A DNA stretch of 64,000 bases from Fratercula arctica (taxonomy: Eukaryota; Chordata; Aves; Charadriiformes; Alcidae): contig CANTUZ010000002.1 in assembly GCA_947846985.1 (NCBI GenBank), positions 58,670,563-58,734,562 on the forward strand. Direction: 5' to 3'. Position numbers and translations under genes: made by a program. Below, one piece after another: positions 1 to 11,294 of this stretch. The number at the start of each line of letters is the position of its first letter. Positions within the stretch are counted from its first letter, which is position 1. The notes under the pieces are model-generated. The model was not told the DNA's origin and made no database searches. It saw only the letters and a program-made list of their open reading frames with translations.

Positions 1-132
1 GCATGTTTTCCATTCAGTACATAAAATCACGTGCCTGCTTATGTCTTTCGGAACAGCTTTACTGTCTTAATTCAGTGAACTTTTGCAGTAATTTGATCTG
101 AGTCACATCAGAAAAGGCAGCTGTAGCTGATC
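1..132 (-). other. TPK1: TPK1 3' UTR, proximal part
   Basis: The sequence following the TPK1 stop codon on the minus strand runs to the window edge. I see no AATAAA or ATTAAA on the minus strand in these 132 bases, so the cleavage site should lie beyond the window. Assignment as UTR is inferred only from its position after the stop codon. Confidence 0.75.
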
Positions 133-251
133 TTATATTTTGATAGCCATTGTCCACAGCAAAGGCTTGTCTGTCTCAATGGTCACAATCCCAGAGCCGT
201 CATAGGTGTTGGAAGTACTGATGAGCGTTCCAAACTTCATCACCTGGTTTG
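133..251 (-). CDS. TPK1: TPK1 terminal coding exon (thiamine pyrophosphokinase C-terminus)
   Basis: This is the last coding exon of thiamine pyrophosphokinase 1, the cytosolic enzyme that transfers pyrophosphate from ATP to thiamine to make thiamine diphosphate. Read on the minus strand, the exon opens at 251 directly after a strong acceptor. It contributes two bases to a split Thr codon, then 38 codons and a TAA stop at 135-133. The peptide contains [15 protein letters not shown] and ends [10 protein letters not shown], which I recognise as the C-terminal part of the vitamin B1-binding beta-sandwich domain (human residues about 206-243). Differences from human, from memory, are mainly Ile/Val swaps, Lys for His before PLLW, and a terminal Ile instead of Ser. 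The Asn of STSNTYDG, which I place at human Asn219 (a position reported mutated in TPK deficiency), is kept. The rest of the gene lies upstream, beginning with the exon at 62487-62598. Identification is firm; the human comparison was not computed. Confidence 0.95.
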
Positions 252-280
252 CTGTGAAAAAGAAGAGAGAGACTTAGTGG
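252..280 (-). other. TPK1: Splice acceptor of the final TPK1 intron
   Basis: On the minus strand a pyrimidine run of about 17 bases (TCTCTCTCTTCTTTTT) leads to CACAG, with the AG at 253-252. A plausible branch-point match, CACTAAG, lies about 20-25 bases upstream (plus-strand 273-279). The splice leaves phase matching the donor at 62486. Confidence 0.9.
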
Positions 281-1553
281 TACTCTTGAAACAAATGCAC
301 TGATGTTCATTTATTGTTGTAAAGACTGCTGCTCCCGCAAAGAAGGAAAAAACAGCTGAGTAAATCTAACCCAGATAAACAACATCTAAAATAATGATGT
401 TAAATATTAATTAGAGGGCTTATATAAGACCACATGATGACCTGTAGAGAGAATAAATTAATACTTAATGCCCAAAATACTATTTTGAGTTTACAGCAGA
501 TTATTACAAAAGCATTGTTGAATGTTCCCCAGAGTTTCACATCTGGAAATTTGTATTTCATTAGCATCAGCTCAAGTACCAGTGCTAGTCAAGGTATTTA
601 AAGTAAAACGAGGCAGAGGATCTTACTGTAGTTCGAAACGTGGGATTTGCTTTAGCTCCGCAGCAAGCCTATAATCTCTTAAATTAAATTTGAACAGGTC
701 TAGAGCAAAGGCCAGCAGTTAAAAGCGGTATTATTTAACAACTTTTGCTTTTAAGTAATTAAGTGACTTGCCTCTTTTCTTCTTCTGCATGCCTACTGAG
801 GTAGGTGTCCACATGCATTAGAAACCAAATGGCATTAATCTACCGAATAGCTAATGTCAGTTTTAGAAAAGTTTAACACAGCTAACAGTGCAGTTGTAAT
901 GACAATTTTGAAATAACAGCGACGTTTTAAACAGCAGCTTTGTATTGTTTTAGCTGGCATGTTTTAAGGGTTACATAGACTTCCAACAAGCTGAGACCAA
1001 GGATAAAAGCAGCCCCCAAACCAAAAAAAAAAAAAGGCAGTTTAACTTTTATCTCCCATTTCCTCTCTTTTGGAGATAGCGTTGCTTGTATTTTGCAAAT
1101 GTACAAACTTCCCCAAAGGCATTCTAAGACAAGTCAGTTTTGTATTAGCCCTTGCTCATATAAAGGTGCAGAGTAAGAACTCTGAGGCTATTCTTTGTTT
1201 TAGTCTGTAAAACAAGCCAAATGACAGCTCTTATTCACTGGCGCCACTGAGGGTTACATTTCCAGGAAGGATACAAGGAGAGCTGCAGCTGGGGAGAATT
1301 GTTCAGACAGATCAGCCTGTCTGTGTGCCCTGTTGTCAGAATTGCCAAATCGTGCGTTAATACTGAAGGAGGAGTCCTCTGGATTTGCCGTCAAGTGGCC
1401 AACTGCAAATGGAGATCTCCTTGTCATCAAGAGGTGTGCAAAACAACATATTAAGCTCTATTTTGTGATTCGCACAGGAGACAAATATTCCAATTGTGGA
1501 TGTGAACTTGGGCTGTAGTAAACTTGCGTGTAGTAATGTATTATTACAATGCA
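252..1553. other. Intronic stretch, no gene
   Basis: Unique AT-rich intron between the last TPK1 exon and the first CR1 copy. It contains a 13-base A run (1023-1035) and a small inverted repeat, CAGACAG / CTGTCTG, near 1304-1323. Nothing else is recognisable. Confidence 0.7.
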
Positions 1554-2127
1554 TGTGGCCAGCAGGTTGAGGGAGGTGATTCTGCCCCTCTGCTCCGCGC
1601 TGGTGAGACCCCACCTGGAGCGCTGCATGCAGCTCTGGAGCCCTCAGCACAAGAAGGACATGGACCTGTTGGAATGGTTCTAGAGGAGGGCCACGAAGAT
1701 GATTAAGGGTCTGGAGCACCTCCTGTATGAGGACAGGCCGAGAGAGTTGGGGTTGTTCAGCCTGGAGAAGAGAAGGCTCTGGGGAGACCTTAAAGCGTCC
1801 TTCCAGTACTTAAAGGGGACCTACAGGAAGGATGGGGAGGGACTCTTTATCAGGGAGCGTAACGATAGGACACAGGGTAACGGTTTCAAACTGAAGGAGA
1901 GTAGATTTAGATTGGACGTTAAGGAAGAAATTCTTTACTGTAAGGGTGGTGAGACACTGGAACAGGTTGCCCAGGGAGGCTGTGGATGCCCCATTGCTGG
2001 AGACATTCAAGACCAGGCTGGATGGAGCTTTGAGCAGCCTGGTCGAGTGGGAGGTGTCCCTGTCCATGGCAGGGGGGTTGGAACTAGATGATCTTTAAGG
2101 ACCCTTCCATGGTTCTATGATTCTGTG
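1554..2127 (+). mobile_element. CR1 LINE, 5'-truncated 3' fragment
   Basis: About 570 bp of the avian non-LTR retrotransposon CR1 (chicken repeat 1). It begins near GTGGCCAGCAGGTTGAG, covers the end of the reverse-transcriptase reading frame and the short 3' UTR, and finishes with the CR1 hallmark GATGATCTTTAAGGACCC followed by GGTTCTATGATTCTGTG. CR1 copies are normally truncated at the 5' end and lack clear target duplications, as here. The copy lies antisense to TPK1. It looks moderately diverged from the consensus I remember; the subfamily was not determined. Confidence 0.95.
1699..2098 (+). pseudogene. CR1 ORF2 (reverse transcriptase) C-terminal remnant, frameshifted
   Basis: The C-terminal end of the CR1 ORF2 protein is readable inside the LINE fragment. 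One frame from about 1699 reads GLEHLLYEDRPRELGLFSLE and continues through NGFKLKESRFRLD. Near 1918-1922 one base appears to be inserted. After it the conserved continuation KKFFTVRVVRHWNRLP lies in the next frame and ends around DGALSSLVEW. The usual stop after LV appears changed to GAG, so that frame runs on to a TAA near 2096-2098. No start codon or upstream domain is present, so this is a dead fragment. The 60- to 130-codon open frames over it are shadows of this remnant. Confidence 0.85.
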
Positions 2128-2437
2128 TTACAGTGTCCACCCATTGCTGGAAGGTGCACAGGAGGAACTGATCTTGCCAGGCCATATGGCTTGAAAATGA
2201 GAGTCTGAAAAAAGGCAGGACGCAGAATGTGGTTCAGTGTCTCTTCTGCCACATCTGTACTTGCTGCTACTTGTTCCTGCTCTCATCCTTCGTTGTTAGC
2301 CTGAAAGGAACTGAAGAGAACGTTTCAGCTCCTAGCCGTGTTTGGTTGGAATGAGAGAATAGCACCTGAGTTTCACTGCTGCTTTAAACTGAAGAGCCCT
2401 GCCATGTGAATCTCTCGGGAGTTTGGAGCAGTTCAGC

Positions 2438-2480
2438 AAAGAGGGGAGGAAGGAAGGAAGAAAAAAAAAAAGAAAAAAAG
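2438..2480 (+). repeat. 43-nt homopurine tract
   Basis: An unbroken run of purines made of GGAA-type repeats followed by an A-rich end. It could form triplex DNA in principle; no function is implied. Confidence 0.85.
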
Positions 2481-3826
2481 CACTGTACTAGATCAGTTAA
2501 AGTACCTAAAATAAAGGTGCTAGATTCTGTCAGGATGATTTTGGACGCACAACAGTGCTAGGCAGGCTTCTAAAGAAATGCCAGGACAAACGACTTGGTG
2601 TTTGCCTTTGAAAGAGACAGCAGAGGCCCATGAGGTTATGCCTTGCCAGAAGCTGATGCACTGGACTGAGTTGCCAGAGAACCCAGCTTTCACCCTTTGT
2701 GAGTAAACAGGTCATTTAATGAAAATGAGGCACAACACAGGCAGAAAAATACTCCCAAAATACCGTGTTAAATGTTATTGTCGAGTTATGAATGTTTCCA
2801 GTCTGTTGTAAGTGGGAAAGAACCTTAAATAGTTTATAACATTTGTTGACACACAAATTTTCCATTTTTGGTTACTATATATTGAAGCTTGAAAGGGGGG
2901 GAGGAAGAACTTTGTGGATCAACTCTGTATAAACCCACTGATTTAGTATCATTTATTGCTCCTTGCTCAAGACTGTCAGAATAATTCTTAATGTTTCAGC
3001 TTTGCATACGAAATAATGGCTCTGTAGAAGGCAAGAATTAAGAACAACACGACAGCTTAATGAAACAAAATCTAAAGCAGTGCATAAAATGAGGTGAAAA
3101 TCTTGCCTTTTTGTTTGAAGTTCTTGCCCACTAGATGGAGCCTTTATCTTTCTCTACCAGATTTTCTGCTGTGCAAGGATCAGTTTGAAATGAAGTGAAA
3201 AAATGCAAAACCTATAAAACAGTACTGCTGATTCACGTGGCTCAAATGGACCAATTCCAAGTACTTGGTTTCACAACCAGCCAACATTTCAACTAACAAA
3301 ATTAAAAATGCATGCTTGCCATTCAATAAATGAACAGTAATTAATGTGAAAAACTAGGTTTAAGCCAGTAAAGGAAATTAGAGGATGTAGATACCTACTG
3401 CTTCTAGGAAAACTTCCTGCTGTGTCATGCATTATGATGTGAAGTTTACAAGGTCAAAGAAGTGAGAAGTTTTATCAGTCCATACCTGATCCATTACCTT
3501 CTCCTTAAATGGCTTTCAGTCTTATTTATTAAGTCCTAGCAAGAGCTTATGGTTTAGGAAAAAAAAAAACCATTTAAAAAACCCCTCACATTCTCGCTCT
3601 TGAGATTATTTTTCTGAGGTGCATTTCAAAGAAAACAACTTTTTATTTTCTAATATTTAGTATTTATAGTTTTGGTGGGTACCAAAAATGATTTTAATAA
3701 AGGATTTCACATTGTGATTTTTTGTAAAACAAAATCTAAATCTCAAAACCTGGGATTTTTAGAATTCTCTAATTAAAAGAAATTTTATTTTGGATGACTG
3801 AAAAGTTTTCCAGACAAACAACAGTC

Positions 3827-3847
3827 TTTTTTTTTTTTTTTTTTTTT
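3827..3847 (+). repeat. Poly(T) tract, 21 bases
   Basis: Twenty-one T in a row, followed after AC by a further T-rich stretch. On the minus strand it would be a poly(A). I could not identify a retrogene or SINE body beside it, so it is listed as a simple repeat. Confidence 0.9.
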
Positions 3848-4283
3848 ACTTTTTTTCTTCATGAGAATCTCCAAGAACTGATTTGGATAAAACGAGAAGT
3901 AATCCAGCAAAAAAACCACCCCCATTCCCACTCCTCCCACCCCCCTTCCAGCAGCGTTAGACATATTTTCCCCTGAAGTTTTGCTTAAGTGCTTTGGTTC
4001 CAATCAAACTGATTTTGTTTTTTACTGATAATACACTGCTGATGAGAAAAATACTCTACCCAGTTCCTCAAATGTAGCTATACTATTTTTCATGACTCTC
4101 CATCTATAAAGCCAGCACGTCTCGGTGTCACTGAGCCCAGGTGGCCGTGCCCCCAAGGAAAGCAGTGGGGGTCATGAGTGGTTACACGAGAAAGTAACTA
4201 AGTAGTAGTTCTGTGGTGCGGTTTTGAAGTCTGACAACCCTGGACTTCAGAACTAAAAGCAAATGTTATTCTTGCCTTTTGGA

Positions 4284-4300
4284 AAAACAAACAAACAAAC
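4284..4300 (+). repeat. (CAAA)n microsatellite
   Basis: A short perfect tandem of CAAA units, about four copies. Confidence 0.85.
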
Positions 4301-6183
4301 ATAACCAAGCCAAAACCCAAACAACAAAATCTATTATGAGACAGGTTTCTATGGTGTGCCCTATGTTCTAATCAGTAATGAAAGATTCGTATTTCTGTCT
4401 GGTGGATCGGAACGTATCACTAATTCAGACCTAAACACGGCCATGGGCAGGGCTTATTCTGACACGGTAGTGGAGGAATGTTTTTCTATAAGTTTTTATT
4501 TTGCATGGCAGGTGGTTGCATCTGTCAGCGTTTGAGAAGGTTGGAAATAATTTATAGAAGAAGTCTGAGGGCTCGTAGGTGAGCTTTCCAAAGGATCACA
4601 AAGATCATTATTTCTTAGACATCCCTTTTGCTGACCAAGTTACGTGACAAAGGAGGTCTCATTAACCCGAAGACTGCCCATTTCCACTATTTTATTGCTC
4701 ATATTTCTAAGGATGCCACATGGAAAATGTTAATCTCAGACGTAAGATTTTGAAAATTGATGAATCTTGCGGTTGCCAGAATAACATTTGGAAATGTTAA
4801 CAAAATGCACCCTGTAAGTATCCAAGCTACATACAAAAATCAAACAAAGAATCCCAAACCTAAAAATGTATTTTAAAGACTCTTAACCACATTTATACCT
4901 GTACCATGGTTGGGAGTTTTATTTTTTTAGTTGGCAGTGCTGAAAATGACACCAAAGCCTTTGCTTGCAACGTGTTCACTGTTGCACTGCAGGCTTTCAG
5001 CCTGGAAACAGAAATAGCGTGGACTAATTATAACTAGATTGTGTCTCGTCATGTTAGGTGCTGCAAAAACATTAACTCTCAACATCAGGTTACTCCTCTT
5101 AATAACTGTATTAATGATTTAATAGACTTATAAACATTATTTCTATGACTTCATTGGATACTTAAAAGTACAGTCCAACAGAAGAGAGCTGTCCTGTATG
5201 AACATCTTATAAGCTGCACTTGAGGGAGGCATATACAGAGAAAAAAATTCTTCTTAAACATCATATATGGCAAAAACAAATGATGCAATTAGTTTGAAAG
5301 GCTTAATTGAACAAGCAGGCCCTCTGCTTATTCCCTTATCTCTACCAAAACCACAGCAAAATCTGGATAGCTGAGAGAGACGTATTTAACTGCAGTATCT
5401 AATGGTCTTGTTGGAAGAGGAGTTTGGGAGGTGCAGGTCCTTCCTTACCAGAAGCAGATTTAGTGAAGTAATTTGGGTGTGAGAATGGCTGAATGGTCAC
5501 GCTTCATGCAAATGGAAGCCTTTTGGAAAGCCCTTGAATGCAGTTGCGTAGCACATGGGTCCCCACTTCATGGGATTTCACCAAGTCAGGGCCTCACTAC
5601 TGTGACCACAAATGACTAAGAACAAAACACCGTCACAATAAGCATGTCCCACATACACCGTGACTCTACACTATGCTTGCTTTTCTGAACTGTGTGTCTC
5701 AATTACTTCCTGCAATATGTAAAAAGTCACATCTTGCTGATTTCCACCACTGAAAACAGAAGTAGGTGCAGGAACACAAACAGATTGTCGCTGCTGGCAT
5801 GGATGTTTGGAATATCAAAATAAGTAATTATTAATTAAAAGCTTTATTATAGTGAATGTAATTCTCTTCCCCCTAGGCAAATGCTGCATCAAAATGATAG
5901 AAAATTAAGATCAATAAACTGAAACACAAGTTAAAGTGAAATATTGAATTACCATTTGGTATCCTATTACAGTTTACCTGGAGAGGATTTCCCTGAAGTT
6001 CTGTCTTAGGAGCAAAAATCTGCATTTAAATGGAGATGCATTAGTAATGCATGAGCTAGTACTTTGCAGGTCACCCTGTGTCTGCAGAGCAGCAGCATTA
6101 GTTTAGCTATTTAAAAATAAAATCCAAATAGTTTATAGCCTGATTTTCCTTTTATTCCTCCTAGTTTTATGCTCGTGATTAGA

Positions 6184-6235
6184 CTGACTTCACTGAAGTT
6201 AATCTTGACTCACACTGATGTATACAAAGGAAAAA
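6184..6235. mobile_element. Possible ancient MITE-like fragment
   Basis: The stretch around GACTTCACTGAAGTTAATC followed by CTCACACTGATGTATAC resembles a fold-back element motif common in reptile and bird genomes (a TTCA-TGAA core next to a pyrimidine-rich 'ACACTGATGTA' segment). The match is from memory and diverged, so this is tentative. Confidence 0.35.
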
Positions 6236-9138
6236 CTGGATCCTTGATCTCTGTGCAGTGGGGAACTGCAACACTGGAAGTTGCAAATAACAGTAATTTA
6301 CACTAAAATACGAACTATTTTCAATACTGACACAACACAGAAGTACCACAAAGGCTTGCCAAGTCTGCTGGGAGGGGTCAGGCTAGCCTGTCCTGGCACA
6401 GAGCCCCTCAGGGCCAAGAGGAATTTCGAGCAGAGACTGCGTTGGGCAATTTTTATAACTATTGTAACTTTTGGCACCTGGTTTTGTGGCACAGAACAAT
6501 GGTTTTGTAATCTCAACAGATTCGTACGAGCGGGCTCAGGAAAGAATGGAGAAGATCCGGGGTGAAGGGGGCCCAGCAGGCAGGGCCAGGTGGTTATTCC
6601 ACCGGTTCAGATGCTGGCAAGGACTCCACAGCACAGGCTGCCTGGCTTCACATCGGTGGGAATTCAGGAGGTGACAACAAAAGTGCTGGCTGTCAAGGCT
6701 TAACGATTTCATTTAAAAAGAGAAATATGTTAACAGGACTGTGTGTTCTACCCTGGATAGAAACCACCCATGTCGGGTGAGCCTTCAGAAGTGCAAATGT
6801 ATGTCAGAAGTTTTCACATTTATTTCCAGCGCACATTTTTTGCCACGTATTTTTCCAGCTTTGTAATCACGGTGGTACTGTAAGAATAGCTCGAACTCCT
6901 CCTGTCACATCACCTGCTTAGTGGCAATTTAAAATGCCAAGCTGATAAAAATGATGCTAAGAAATAAGAGTGCTTTCTACACTAATGTTTCTGCTGCTGC
7001 TGCTTCACCAAAATCAAGAATCATTAACTGCAGGAAGTTTCTATGGCTATTAGCAGCATTTTAGCACTACTAACAAGATGTGCTCCAGTGTTTGTTCAAA
7101 ATCACTTTAGCCTCTTAACTTAATTAAAGTGGCCTGGAAGGTCTGACACGGAAACTGTATATACTATTTTCAGTAATGACTTTCCAGCCTCAATATGATA
7201 AAGCGGTACCAATACTACAATGGTAGAAGTGATTTACCAAAAATGTAAGTATAAAGAAAGGGAACTAGCTGGTCTGGAAGACCATTTCACTAAGCTAAAG
7301 GCAAAAGCAGGCTGTGAAGTAATTTAAAGAATTTAGTTTAGCTAGTAAGAGGTAGAGCTTTTACTTCATTTTTGATGCTTTCCAGTAATGTTTATCAAAC
7401 TCCTTATAACTCTAAGGGGCTGTAGAAGTGACGGGTACTATAATAATAGCGTTAGAACACTGAAGAAACAGCTGCAAAAATAAAATGTAGCTTCAGTTTG
7501 ACAGTCAGTACTGTAGAGACCTCGCATATAATCTAGACAAAATAACTTGTTGCTATTTTGGTCTGTGTCTACTTTGTGTTGTGAGATAAAGAACACTATT
7601 CTCATGAGAAAAGGGGGCAAGAGCAACACTGAGATGCATCAGCTAATGAATTGTCTTAGTTCTAAACATCCATAAGACAACCCATAGCGCACATCATCCT
7701 ATTACACTGCCATGCTTTAGAGACATTACTTAGTCACACAAAGCTGAGGATGGCAATCTGGTACAACACTGAGACCTGAGATTAACTAAAAACAATGGTG
7801 TTCTGTCTTGGCATGCAGGTCGGAAGCCCTGGTTTGACATGATGGCAAAGAACCTAAAAATACTTGCTATTTTGAAAGCTGCTACGCTGCCAAGTTGATG
7901 CGATGCATCTAATGGTGAAATATACTGAATTTGTTAGAGGAAGAAATCCAAATGATCCTAGCAAGTGACCACGCTCAGTGCTGCAGAAAGGAGTGCAATT
8001 CCCCCTACGTTCCTCGTGATTGAGCTGTTGGAGACGGGGAAGGAAGACGTGGGAAGAGGAAGGAGAGGCAATCTTTTCCTGACCCAGTTCTCAGAGATAG
8101 TAGGCTATGTCCATGTACTCAGGCTTCAAACAACTTTGCACCAGAAAGCTTTTCAACACAACCAGATGCAGGATGGACCTTGATCAACATCTTGCCTCTA
8201 GCTACAGTCATTTTCCAGCACTTCATATAAAGATGAAAAAAAACACCCTCTCGCAGAAACCTATCTACCCTTCAATAGGTTTTTAAGTGTGATATTAGTT
8301 AACCAGAACACATTGTTAATTATTTTTCTCTTCTTTTCTTTGGAATCCTGATAAATCCTGTCACATTTAGATTCCTAAATTCACAAGAAAAGGCAGTAAA
8401 AGAGGATTTTAAAACACATGCATAATACAAGTCTTCCAGCTTCTGTATGGAACCATTGTTCCCATCATTTGCAAAAACGTACAGATACAATGATTATTCC
8501 GGTAACATACAAACTGGGCCTGTAGCTGAAATATGGGTATGCAGATATTTGCTCAGTAAATACCTACACAGCTTGGGTTAAATGGGGATCTCGCTCATCC
8601 GCTCCATGGAGGAGAACAGCAGCACTGCCATGAACACTGCACGATGGTCTCAGCCAGTCAACCTCCTCTCCCGCCTACCAGTGCGTAAGAAGAGTCCCCA
8701 GCGTCAAGCCTGCCATCAAATTTAGCACTGCTCTGCTTCCTTTCTCTGTGATGGGGATGCGATTTTCCTAAGGGAGTTGATCTAAAGCCAGTCCCTAGCC
8801 AGCCCTGAAAAACAAATTTAAGCATGCTAGCTTCTCCTCCTTATCACTGCTGCCAGCACTAGCTCAGCTCCACATCCAGAGTCCCGTTCTGCTCTGTCAC
8901 TGGGCTACAGTGACAAAATTAAATATAATTTGACAAAGCTCTGTAAAGGTTCATTCCTTAACTCCAGCTTCTGCTGTGTTTTGTAGGGGCAGGAAGCAGA
9001 GGAGCCAAACCCTAGCGGGCTGTAACCAATATTTGTGGCAGAACAAAAGTGGGTGTACACAACGTGCAATGTTACAATAGGATCAAAGCAGATCTTCTGA
9101 GCTCTGGGAGGGGTTCAACATATTGCAGATTTAAACCC

Positions 9139-9162
9139 TTCCCCCCTGAGTTCAGGGGGGAA
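9139..9162. repeat. Perfect 11-bp inverted repeat with 2-nt spacer
   Basis: Left arm TTCCCCCCTGA (9139-9149), spacer GT, right arm TCAGGGGGGAA (9152-9162). The arms are exactly complementary. Confidence 0.95.
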
Positions 9163-10494
9163 CCAGAACTGACCCAGCCCATGGCTGGTCCGTTTAGACT
9201 CCTGAGTGGTCCCCAGGAGCCACATATGTGCCCCAGACTCTCGAGAACCACCAGCTGCAGAGTTTCTTGCTGCCAGACCTCATGTCAATCAAGCTGCCAG
9301 ACCAGACCAGACTGTTAAACTGTGCCAGAATAGCGGATCTGGTGCTCTGATCACAAGGAAGCGAACAGTTGCTGTCACCTCTGAGCACTGGTCAGGATGC
9401 AAAAAAGGATGATGTCTTCTGTGTGCCCTGCCACACCGAATCCCAGGACAGCTGGTTGTGCAGTGGCTTGCGGAGGGCAAGGCCATTGCCAGCACTGAAT
9501 ACAAGCAGCAGCCCCTCTTAGCTACTGGCACTTTATTACAAATAACCGACTTTGATCAAATTAAATCCCTGGCAAATAATTTTGTTATGCAAGCTTTAAT
9601 AGCGAACGGCACCATTTCCTAAAAGAGTGTTATGGAAATATGATATTACATTTACATGGAAAAATGAAAAGAACAAACTAGAATATTCATCTTTATGCAC
9701 AAAAGGCATCATCAATAAAGCAGCTGTGCTTTTGTCTAAAACACTTCTCTGGAAGTGGGTAATTATTATTTAAAAAACCCACACTGATCTGCTCCTGACA
9801 GCTCACAAGGTACATGTTCATCTACTTGCTCTCCCTGACAGCTGATCTATTCTGAGCACAGGTGACTAACTAATAAAGTCTATTATACTTCTAATAGAAA
9901 AGTAATTCCATTTATCTTTACTATTCCTAGCAGCACTGCTTCCTTTCACTGAATTGGGGTGGGACGCTGTAAGAGGTTTCTAAAATATGGTTATTTTCAC
10001 CCCTACAATTGTTGTGCATTACTTAGAATTTTAGATTGCTCTGCTTTCTTCAGGAAAAACAATTAGACACAGATAATATCACCCTGAGGATGAAGCAAAA
10101 GCAATTACTTCTGTTACAAAATGTCCCCCTAGATCTCCATATGAACTAAGCTTTTTGATTTTTAATTTTATTACTTTGTCTTTCTGTTAACAAATAATTA
10201 ATATGATTACTAACACCCTACGTACCTCTAATGTCTATACTATTTCAATTATAAAGCCATTACTGATGCTTATTAATTCTATTCCATTTATCTTCAAACT
10301 TGCACAGTAAACTTACAACATTTGTTGACGTTCAGGGAGCTAAAGCTCCTCCAAATTCGCTCACAGGAATCCAGCAAAGTTTATCTGCTGCCAGTCCTGA
10401 GTCAGAACATGAAATTCAACAGGAGACGGCAAACCACACTGGTTTTAGTTCAGAGTCACTCAGCTGGATAGCTGGATTAGATGACTCTCCATGT

Positions 10495-10512
10495 CCCCCC
10501 CCCTCCCCCCCC
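10495..10512 (+). repeat. Bipartite C tract (C9-T-C8)
   Basis: Nine C, one T, then eight C. The minus strand is correspondingly G-rich and could form a quadruplex. Confidence 0.9.
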
Positions 10513-11226
10513 AAAATAAAGGATTTTTTTGAAATAGTGTTGCCCATTGTGTCTTTGCAATCTTCCTTCTTTCTAAGCTATAAAGTCGCTTTTTTTTAAA
10601 TTTATTTTGATTTCCAACAAAAGTGTAACATGACACAGCAAAGCCTATTCTAGATAGTAATACCAGCTTCTTCCACTTCACCCACCATTACAGCACTTTG
10701 CTTCAGGAAGGACAAGGGAGTGGCATCTGCCATGTATATGAATCAGTAAGTGCATATGGCTCATTTAAAGTTTTTGTCTGCTTTTACACTCTTTTTTTGG
10801 ATGCAAGTTTCAGAGTTGTCGACGCTGCTGAATACAGCTTCTGTATAATGTTTATCCCTGAAATTAAAAAAGGGAGATTCATCACTAAAGACAAGTCCTA
10901 CATCTCATTGACTGTCAAAGACTTTATTCGAGTGGAAAACTAGCTACTGAGGATCCTTTAGTTAGTTGTGCACACTGGAAAAGTCCAATTGATTTCGAAT
11001 AATGATTTCCAATATGAACAATGCTCTTCATGTTGGTGTGCTTCCTCCTCCTGACCTTTGAAAAGTCTTCCCCCCTCCTCCCCCTTCACAAACTGGCTAG
11101 CGATTCATCCTCTACGTTCAGAAACGTATCATGCGCTTCCAGGCCCTGCAATTGTTAAGGATTCAATGGTTTGGGGGATGTTTTCTTCTGCTCTTCTCCT
11201 CTAGGGAATACTGCCTTTAGCTTTCT

Positions 11227-11294
11227 GCCTGGGCTGACTGGAATTAAAGGCTTCTGCATTAATCACGCAGTGCCGTGTCAGGCACTGCCCAGGC
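11227..11294. repeat. Compound inverted repeat
   Basis: Outer arms GCCTGGGC (11227-11234) and GCCCAGGC (11287-11294) are exact complements. Inner arms GCAGTGCC (11267-11274) and GGCACTGC (11281-11288) are also exact complements around a 6-nt loop. The two pairings share bases 11287-11288, so they compete slightly. Confidence 0.85.

Larger units (their letters stand above)
2128..9100. other. Intronic stretch, no gene
   Basis: Mostly unique AT-rich intron. Simple repeats include a homopurine tract at 2438-2480, a T21 run at 3827-3847, an A/C-rich tract at about 3901-3957 and (CAAA)n at 4284-4300. A MITE-like relic lies near 6184-6235. A GC-richer patch at about 6355-6680 holds overlapping short open frames but no splice structure or protein similarity that I recognise. 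Confidence 0.65.

Noticed and set aside
1357..1719. 120-codon minus-strand open frame
   Set aside because: Largely antisense to the CR1 element and its flank; no protein similarity.
3827..3847. Poly(A) tail of a processed pseudogene (minus strand)
   Set aside because: No retrotransposed coding body or target duplication could be found beside it.
3794..4003. Poly-Phe / poly-Lys open frames
   Set aside because: Translation of the T21 tract and its neighbours; an artefact of a simple repeat.
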